Assembly (NCBI RefSeq): GCF_023091745.1
Contig: NC_068912.1
Coordinates: forward strand, 55,916,567 to 55,980,566
DNA length: 64,000 nucleotides
Direction of reading: 5' to 3'
Source of the DNA: Budorcas taxicolor
Taxonomy: Eukaryota; Chordata; Mammalia; Artiodactyla; Bovidae
Position 1 is the stretch's first letter. Each line of letters opens with the position of its first letter. The notes below the pieces were generated by a model. That model was not told the origin of the DNA, ran no database searches, and was given only the letters and a program-made list of their open reading frames with translations. Shown piece by piece: positions 56,898 to 64,000 of this stretch. Both the position numbers and the translations under genes were made by a program.

Positions 56898-57739
56898 TGA
56901 AAAGGACATCTTTTTTTGGTGTTAGTTCCAAAAGGTCTTGTAGGTCTTCATAGAACCATTCAACTTCAGCTTCTTCAGTGTTACTGGTTGGGTATAGACT
57001 TGGATTACCGTGATATTGAATGGTTTGCCTTGGAAACGAACAGAGATCATTCTGTCATTTTTGAGATTGCATCCAAGTACTGCATTTTGGACTCTTGTTG
57101 ACCATGATGGCTACTCCATTTCTTCTGAGGGATTCCTGCCCACAATAGTAGATATAATGATCATCTGAGTTAAATTCACCCATTCCAGTCCATTTTAGTT
57201 CGCTGATTTCTAGAATGTTTATGTTCACCCTTGCCATCTCCTGTTTGACCACTTCCAATTTGCCTTGATTCATGGACCTAACATCCAGGTTCCTATGCAA
57301 TATTGCTCTTTACAGCATTGAACCTTGCTTTTATCACCAGTCACATCCACAACTGGGTATTGTTTTTGCTTTGGCTCTGTCCCTTCATTCTTTCTGGAGT
57401 TATTTCTCCACTAATCTCCAGTAGCGTGTTGGGCACCTACTGAACTGGGGAGTTCCTCTTTTGGTATCCTATCATTTTGCCTTTTCATACTGTTCATGGG
57501 GTTCTCAAGGCACGAATACTGAAGTGGTTTGCCGTTCCCTTCTCCAGTGGACCACATTCTGTCAGACCTCTCCACCATGACCCGCCCGTCTTGGGTTGCC
57601 CCGCTGGCATGGCTTAGTTTCATTGAGTTAGACAAGGCTGTGGTCCTAGTGTGATTAGATTGACTAGTTTTCTGTGATTATGGTTTCAGTGTGTCTGCCC
57701 TCTGATGCCCTCTTGCAACATCTACCGTCTTACTTGGGT

Positions 57740-58070
57740 TTCTCTTACCTTGGTCGTGGGGTATCTCTTCACAGTTGCTCCAGCAAATCACAGCCGCTGC
57801 TCCTTACCTTGGACAAGGGGTATCTCCTCACCGCTGGCCCTCCTGACCTTGAATGTGGAATAGCTCCTCTAGGCCCTCCTGCACCCGCACAGCCACTGCT
57901 CCTTTGTCGTGGGGTTTCTCCTCCCTGCCGCCACCCCTGACCTTGGACATGGGGTAGCTCTTCTTGGCTGCCGCCCCTCAGGCATGGGGTCCTCCCAACT
58001 TCTGCCCCAATCTTGGACGTTCAGTAGCTCCTCTCAGCTGCGCTATGTGCGCCATCGCAGCTGCCTGTAG
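57740..58070 (-). repeat. GC-rich degenerate repeats of the BovB 5' region
   Basis: About seven irregular units related to accttggacatggggtagct begin near 57747, 57806, 57846, 57903, 57940, 57980 and 58010, with variable GC-rich spacers. This is the most GC- and CpG-rich DNA in the window. As the 5' region of BovB it is where the element's own promoter would be expected (minus-strand direction). The repeats are decayed, so activity is doubtful. Confidence 0.65.
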
Positions 58071-58099
58071 GTCACCTAAGCAACCTCCAAGCCAGTCAC

Positions 58100-60715
58100 C
58101 AGGAATCCCTTAGAAGAAATGGAGTAGCCATCATGGTCAACAAAAAAATCCAAAATGTAGTACTTGGATGCAATCTCAAAAACGACAGAATGATCTCTGA
58201 TCCTTTCCAAGGCAAACCATTCAATATCACAATAATCCAAGTCTATGCCCTGACCAGTAATGCTGAAGAAGCTGAAATTGAACGGTTCTATGAGACCTTC
58301 CAGAATTAACTGCCGCCCCCCAACAAAGATGTCCTTTTCATTATAGGAGACTGGAATGCAAAAATAGGAAGTCAAGAAACACCTGGAGTAACAGGCAAAT
58401 TTGGCCTTGGAATACAGAATGAAGCAGGGCAAAGGCTGATGGACTTTTGCCAAGAGAATTGAGTGGTCATATCAAACACCCTCTTCCAACAACACAAGGG
58501 AAGACTCCACACATGGACATCACCAGATGGTCAATAACAAAATCAGATTGATTATATTCTTTGCAGCCAAAAATGGAGAAGCTATATGCAGTTAGCAAAA
58601 ACAAGACAAGGAGCTGACAGTGGCTCAGATTATGAACGAGTTATTGCTGAATTCAGATGTAAAGTGAAGAAAGTAGGAAAAACCACTAGATCATTCAGGT
58701 ATGACCTAAATCAAAGTGATAAATAGTTTCAAGGGATTAGACCTGATAAGCAGAGTGTCTGAAAAACTATGGACAGAGGTTCATGACATTGTACAGGGGA
58801 CAGAGATCAAGACCATCACCAAGAAAAAGAAATGCAAAAAGGAAAAATGGTTGTCTGAGGAGGCCTTACAAATAGCTGAGAAAAGAGCAGCAAAGGGCAA
58901 GGAGAAAAGAAAAAAATATACCCATTTGAATGCAGAGTTCCAAAGAATAGCAAGGAGAGATAAGAATGATTTCTTCAGTAATCAATGCAAAGACATTGAG
59001 GAAAACAATAGAATGAGAAAGACTAGTTATCTCTTCAAGAAAATTAGAATTACAAAGGGAACTTTTCATAAAAGATGGGCACAATAAAGGACAGAAAGTG
59101 TATGGACCTAACAGAAGCAGAAGATATTAAGAAGTAGCAAGAATACTCAGAAGAATTATACAAAAAAATCTTCATGACCCAGATAATCACAATGCTGTGA
59201 TCACTCACCTAGAGCCAGACATCTTGGAATGCAGAGTCAAGTGGGCCTTAGGAAGCATCACTACAAACAAAACTAGTGGAGGTGATGGAATTCCAGTTGA
59301 GCTTTTTCAAATCCTAAAAGATGAAGCTCTGAAAGTGCTGCACTCAATATGCCAGCACATTTGGAAAACTCAGCAGTGGCCACAGGACTGGAAAAGGTCA
59401 GTTTTCATTCCAATCCCAAAGAAAGGCAATGCCAAAGAATGTTCAGCTACTGCACAATTGCACTCATCTCACATGCTAGCAAAGTAATGCTCAAAATTAT
59501 CCAAGCCAGGATTCAACAGTATGTGACTGTGAACTTCCAGATGTTCAAGTTGCATTTAGAAAAGGCAGAGGAACCAGAGGTCAAATTGCCAACAACCATT
59601 GGATCATCGAAAAAGCAAGAGAGTTCCAGAAAAACATCTACTTCTGCTTTATTGACTACACCAAAGCCTTTGACTGTGTGGATCACAATAAACTGTGGAA
59701 AATTCTTCAAGAGATGGGAATACCAGACCACCTGACCTTCCTCCTGAGAAATCTGTATGCGGGTCAAGAAGCAACACTTAGAACTGCACATGGAACAACA
59801 GATTTGTTCAAAATTGGAAAAAAAAGTACAAGACTGTATATTGCACCCTTTTATTTAATTTTTATGCAGGGTACATCATGAGAAATGCTGGGTAGAATGA
59901 AGCACAAGCTGGAATCAAAATTGCTGGGATAAATATCAATCACCTCAGATATGCAGATGACACCACCTTTATGGTAGAAATGAAGAACTAAAGAGCCTCT
60001 TGATCATGAAAGAGGAGTGCAAAAGCTGGCTTAAAACTCAACATTCAGAAAACTAAGATCATGGCATAAGGTCCCAACACTTCATGGCAAATAACTGGGG
60101 AAACAGTAGAAACAGTGACAGACTTTATTTTGGGGGGCTCCAAAATCACTGCAGATGGTGACGACAGCCATGGAATTAAAAGATACTTGCTCCTTGGAGC
60201 AAAAGTTATGACCAACCTACAAACATTAAAAAGCAGAGACATTACTTTGCCAACAAAGGTCTGTCTAGTCAAATCTATGGTTTTTCCAGTGGTCATGCAT
60301 GGATGTGAGAGTTAGACTATAATCAAAGCTGAGTGCTGAAGAATTGATGCTTTTGAACTGGGGTGTTGGAGAAGATTCTTGAAAGTCCCTTGGACAGCAA
60401 TGAGATCCAACCAGTCAATCCTAAAGGAAATCAGTTCTGAATATTCATTGGAAGGACTGATGCTGAAGCTGAAACTCCAATACTTTGGCCACCTGATGTG
60501 AAGAACTGACTCATTGGAAAAAACCCTGGTGCTGGGAAAGATTGAAGGCAAGAGGAAAAAGGGCTGACAGAGGATGAGATTGTTGGATGGCATCACCAAC
60601 TTGATGGACATGATATAAGCAAGCTCTGGGAGTTGGTGATGGACAGGGAAGCCTGGTGTGCTGCAGTCCATGGGGTCGTAAAGAGTTGGACACGACTGAG
60701 TAACCGAACTTAATT
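58100..60715 (+). mobile_element. BovB LINE, 2.6 kb, head-to-head with the previous copy
   Basis: Starts inside the endonuclease (caggaatcccttagaagaaa, the QESLRRNGVAIMVNK region) and runs through the nuclease GDWNAK block near 58350, the linker, the reverse transcriptase (YADD near 59950) and the C-terminal region to a decayed tail (gaccgaactt-like). Many breaks: an in-frame stop near 58307, lost bases near 59135, 59440 and 59985, and TGA in place of the CGA codon near 60565. It shares its 5' junction (58076-58099) with the minus-strand copy. Confidence 0.94.
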
Positions 60716-60834
60716 GAAAAGGTATTTAGAGGTTTATAATTTTGATTCTAATATTTTTTACCCTAATGATTAATAATGTTAAGCGTACTTCATATGCTTA
60801 TTTTTTATTCGTCTATCCTCTTTGGTGAAATAGC

Positions 60835-61271
60835 TGTTGTGCGGTCAAGGTACTCAAGATAGCTGTTCTGTTACTCTCTGTACACCCCCTGCCTGTCCAG
60901 GGTCTGCTACACCTGCACCCTACTCACATGACTGACCTTCCTGCATACTTACCCCAGTGAATAATTGTTCTTATCAAAGGAGTGGTGAGGAATGTGTGCC
61001 TATCTACTGGTTTCCTTGGTAACTAATGAGCCCATCTGATGTCAGTATCCTTATAAATGGCAATCTCCCCTTCCCTGGGAGAAAAGACTGCCACCATGCC
61101 CTGTCCTACCTGCCATAATCCACACACGGGGGGTGTCACTCTAAGACTTTGCTTCAGAGTGTTAGCTCCCCCTTCCATTAAACCATTGTCTCTGTGAAAT
61201 ACTGAGTTCTTTCTTCAGTCTTGAAACTAGGCAAACAAAGGTCTTGTAGGCCTATGAGGTGCAGTAGAACA
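60835..61271 (+). mobile_element. Solo LTR, ERV1-like
   Basis: A 437-bp unit starting TGTTGTGCGG and ending GTAGAACA. It has a TATA-like ttataaatgg at 61051-61060 and an ATTAAA polyadenylation-type signal at 61177-61182, followed by tgtctctgtgaaatac. It interrupts L1M, with AGCT shared at both edges (60832-60835 and 61271-61274, overlapping the terminal bases). No viral genes are present. Assignment to a ruminant class I ERV is from remembered likeness. Confidence 0.7.
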
Positions 61272-61595
61272 GCTATCTAAATCTTTTACTTATATTTCAC
61301 TGTATTGTTTGTTTCCTTATTTTTGAGTTTCATTCTTCCCAGTCTGTCTTGCTTTTCATTCTCTTTCAAATAAAAAGTTTTAAATTTTGATTGTTTTATT
61401 TATCATTTATTAATGTATGGATTTTGCATTTAATGTAGCTAGGAAATCTTTGCATAACACAAGAGCATGAAGATTTTTTCCCTTTTTTTCCTTTGGCGTT
61501 TTTATAGTTTAGAATTTTATATTAAGTTTAAGGCCCATTTTTAGTTAATGTTTCCATAATGCAAAGTAAAAATTGAAGTTTGTTTGTTTTTACAT

Positions 61596-62422
61596 CAGTT
61601 CAGTTCAGTCGCTCAGTCATGTCCGACTCTTTGCAACCCCATGAATTGCAGCACTCCAGGCCTCCCTGTCCATCGCCAACTCCCAGAGTTCACTCAGATT
61701 CACGTCCATCGAGTCAATGATGCCATCCAGCCATCGCATCCTCTGTCATCCCCTTTTCCTCCTGCCCCCAATCCCTCCCAGCATCAAAGTCTTTTCCAAT
61801 GAGTCAACTCTTCGCATGAGGTGGCCAAAGTACTGGAGTTTCAGCTTTAGCATCATTCCTTCCAAAGAAATCCCAGGGCTGATCTCCTTCAGAATGGACT
61901 GGTTGGATCTCCTTGAAGTCCAGGGGACTCTCAAGAGTCTTCGCCAACACCACAGTTCAAAAGCATCAATTCTTCAGCACTCAGCCTTCTTCACAGTCCA
62001 ACTCTCACAACCATACATGACCACTGGGAAAACCATAGCCTTGACTAGACGGACCTTAGTCGGCAAAGTAATATCTCTGCTTTTGAATATGCTATCTAGG
62101 TTGGTCATAACTTTTCTTCCAAGGAGTAAGTGTCTTTTAATTTCATGGCTGCAATCACCATCTGCAGTGATTTTGGAGTCCCAAAAAATAAAGTCTGACA
62201 CTGTTTCCACTGTTACCCTATCTATTTCCCATGAAGTGATGGGACCAGATGCCATGATCTTCGTTCTCTGAATGTTGAGCTTTAAGCCAACTTTTTCACT
62301 CTCCTCTTTCACTTTCATCAAGAGGCTTTTTAGCTCCTCTTCACTTTCTGCCATAAGGGTGGTGTCATCTGCATATATGAGGTTACTGATATTTCTCCTG
62401 GCAATCTTGATTCCAGCTTGCA
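61596..62422 (-). mobile_element. BovB LINE, 0.8 kb, with 9-bp target-site duplication
   Basis: From the reversed tail to just past the YADD zone (sense LIYADDTTLMAES, with Arg to Ile before Tyr), ending gattccagcttg. Flanked by tttttacat (61587-61595) and tttctacat (62423-62431), 8 of 9 identical. A 149-codon antisense frame (61974-62423) keeps the YADD-to-ESWTVKK part. The recurrent TGA lies at 61746-61748. A fairly young insertion into L1M. Confidence 0.95.
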
Positions 62423-62685
62423 TTTCTACATGAATTTCAGAATCAGCTTATTAATGTCAACACTGAAAATTTTTTCTGAAATTCTAATTAGGATTGTATT
62501 ATATCTCTGGATCAATTTGAGGGATAGTGGATATCTGAACAATATTGAATATACTGATCTGTGATTCATATCTCTTTATTTATATAGTCTTTTTCAATAG
62601 TATCTAGTTTTCAATATAAAAGTTCTTCATATATTTTTGTATATGTATGCATTCCTAACTATTTTGTATTTTTATGCTTTGTGAA

Positions 62686-62910
62686 GGGGCTTCCCAGGTG
62701 GCACTAGTGGTAAAGGACTTGTGGGCCAATTCAGGAGACATAAGAGACATGGGTTTGATTCCTGAGCTGGGAAGATCCACTGAAAAGGGGCATGGCAACC
62801 CACTCCAGTATTTTTGCCTAGAGAATTCCATCAGCAGAGGAGCCAGGCAGATTACCGTTCGTAGGATCGCAAACAGTCAGACACAACTGAAGCGACTTAG
62901 TATATACACT
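62686..62910 (+). mobile_element. Bov-tA SINE
   Basis: Full-length plus-strand copy: head ggggcttcccaggtggcact with an intact A-box-like region, B box mutated (gggtttgattcc), body (ggcaacccactccagtattt), end acaactgaagcgacttagta. Inserted in L1M. The flanks share only a weak gtgaa/gtaaa match. Confidence 0.92.
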
Positions 62911-63025
62911 TAGTAAATGATATTGATTTTCAATTTCAATTGTTTAATGCTAGCATATCAAAATATATTGATCATTTTGTATGTTGAACTTGCATCCTGA
63001 AACTTTGATAAATTAACTCATTGTT

Positions 63026-64000
63026 CAGTTCAGTTCAGTCACTCAGTAATTCATGTCCGACTCATTGTGACAACATGGACTGCAGCATGCCAGGCTTCTC
63101 TGTCCATCACCAACTCCTGGAGCTTACTCAAACTCATGTCCATCAAGTCAGTGATGCCATCCAACCATCTCATCCTCTATTGTCCCCTTCGCCTCCTGCC
63201 TTCAATCTTTTCCAGAATTAGGGTCATTTTCCATGAGTCAGTTCTTCACATGAAGTGGCCAAAGTATTAGAGTTTCAGCTTCAACATCAGTCCTTCCAAT
63301 GAATAGTCAGGACTGATTTTCTTTAGGATTGTCTGGTTTGATCTCCTTGCTGTCCAAGGGACTCTTAAGAGTCTTCTCCAACACCACAGTTCAAAAAGCA
63401 TCAGTTCTTCAGTGCTCAGCTTTCTTTATAGTCCAACTCTCACATCCATACATGACTACTGGAAAAGCAGTAGCTTTGACTAGACAGATCTTTGTTGGCA
63501 AAGTAATATCTCTGCTTTTTAATATACTGTCCAGGTTGGGCATAACTTTTCTTCAAAGGAGCAAGCGTATTTTAATTACATGCCTGCAGTCACCATCTGC
63601 AGTGATTTTGGAGCCCCCCAAAATAAAGTCTCTTGCTGTTTCCATGTTTCCCCATCTATTTGCCATGAAGTGATGGGACCTTATGCCATGATCTTAGTTT
63701 TCTGAATGTTGAGTTTTAAGCCAGCTTTTGCACTCTCCTCTTTCACTTTCATCAAGTGATTGTTTAGTTCTTCACTTTCTGCCATAAGCGTGGTATCATC
63801 TGCATATCTGAGGTTATTGATATTTCTCCCAGCAATTTTGATTCCAGCTTGTGCTTCATCCAGCCTGGCGTTTCGTATGATATACTCTGCATATAAGTTA
63901 AATAAGGAGGGTGACAATATACAGCCTTGATGTCCTCCTTTCCTGATTTCGAACAAATCTGCCGTTCCATGTGTAGTTCTAAGTGTTGCTTCTTGATCTG
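63026..64000 (-). mobile_element. BovB LINE, runs off the window
   Basis: Antisense copy from the reversed tail (cagttcagttcagtcactcag, with a small aattc insertion after it). It passes through the C-terminal region and reverse transcriptase (LRYADDTTLMAES near 63800) to the EATLRTTHG-like zone at the window edge, so its 5' end lies beyond 64,000. A 91-codon antisense frame remains at 63681-63956. The arginine codon that is TGA elsewhere reads CAA here (near 63180). Confidence 0.94.

Larger units (their letters stand above)
54250..58075 (-). mobile_element. BovB LINE, near full length, 5' region included
   Basis: About 3.6 kb of BovB once the inserted Bov-tA is removed. Left to right it holds the reversed tail, C-terminal region, reverse transcriptase (LNFRYADD-type motif near 55030), linker, APE-type endonuclease with its N-terminus near 57055-57300 (sense reading EISELKWTGMGEFNSDDHY, then QESLRRNGVAIMVNK), then a GC-rich 5' region with degenerate repeats. 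It is the only copy here reaching the 5' region. ORF2 is broken into at least five frames, including the recurrent TGA at 54407-54409. No normal target-site duplication is seen at the 5' edge, where it meets an opposite BovB. Confidence 0.95.
60716..63025 (-). repeat. L1M LINE, antisense, cut by four later elements
   Basis: Colinear antisense L1 ORF2 phrases lie in four parts. First, 60740-60834 (taataatgttaagcgtactt, atcctctttggtgaaat). Second, 61272-61595 (tctaaatcttttacttatat, aggaaatctttgcataac). Third, 62423-62685 (acatgaatttcagaatcagc, gatcaatttgagggatagtg). Fourth, 62911-63025 (caattgtttaatgctagcat, ttgaacttgcatcctgaaac). An LTR, a BovB, a Bov-tA and a second BovB separate or end the parts. 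Confidence 0.78.

Noticed and set aside
57740..58070. CpG-rich patch as a host-gene promoter
   Set aside because: It is continuous with the BovB endonuclease region and has the degenerate repeats expected of the BovB 5' region.

Overview
This window looks like nuclear DNA of a ruminant, most likely a bovid. The evidence is the repeat content: BovB (RTE-clade) LINEs with the (TGAAC)n 3' tail and the SQTRLSD-like ORF2 C-terminus, tRNA-headed Bov-tA SINEs derived from the BovB 3' region, and three LTRs resembling ruminant ERV LTRs. Older mammalian layers (MIR, L2/CR1, L1M, one MLT1-like LTR) lie underneath. I cannot say cattle, sheep or goat from the sequence alone.

I find no convincing host protein-coding gene, rRNA or tRNA gene. 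The window reads as intergenic or deep intronic sequence. By my boundaries BovB pieces cover about 19 kb, roughly 30% of the window. Nearly all long reading frames are decayed BovB ORF2 (APE-type endonuclease, YADD reverse transcriptase, C-terminal region), broken by frameshifts, nonsense changes and 5' truncation.

Layout: 1-8.4 kb is mostly unclassified sequence with MIR copies, one Bov-tA and three BovB pieces. 8.4-12.1 kb holds an old L2 cut by a BovB that abuts a (GT)n microsatellite, another BovB and two Bov-tA. 12.1-29.8 kb is the least repeat-dense part; it has scattered MIR/L2, a double-headed Bov-tA inside a MIR, and a motif like a recursive splice site near 24,589. 29.8-41 kb is a nested stack: L2 split by Bov-tA, a 1.7-kb BovB, an L1M split by a solo LTR and a BovB, then a 2-kb BovB with a 13-bp target-site duplication next to a second related LTR. 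41-53.8 kb has a 2.4-kb BovB with a 10-bp target-site duplication, an MLT1-like remnant, long unclassified stretches and a young-looking BovB with one frameshift. 53.8-60.7 kb is the most striking part: a near-full-length BovB on the minus strand head-to-head with a 2.6-kb BovB on the plus strand, forming a very large inverted repeat. 60.7-64 kb is an old L1M cut in turn by an LTR, a BovB, a Bov-tA and another BovB that runs off the window.

No genes work together here. What the sequence records is a history of retrotransposition: who inserted into whom can be read from interrupted elements and target-site duplications. The points most worth a second look are the inverted BovB pair, the recursive-splice-like site, the in-frame chimeric ORF, the recurrent stop codon in BovB ORF2, and four non-repeat open segments.
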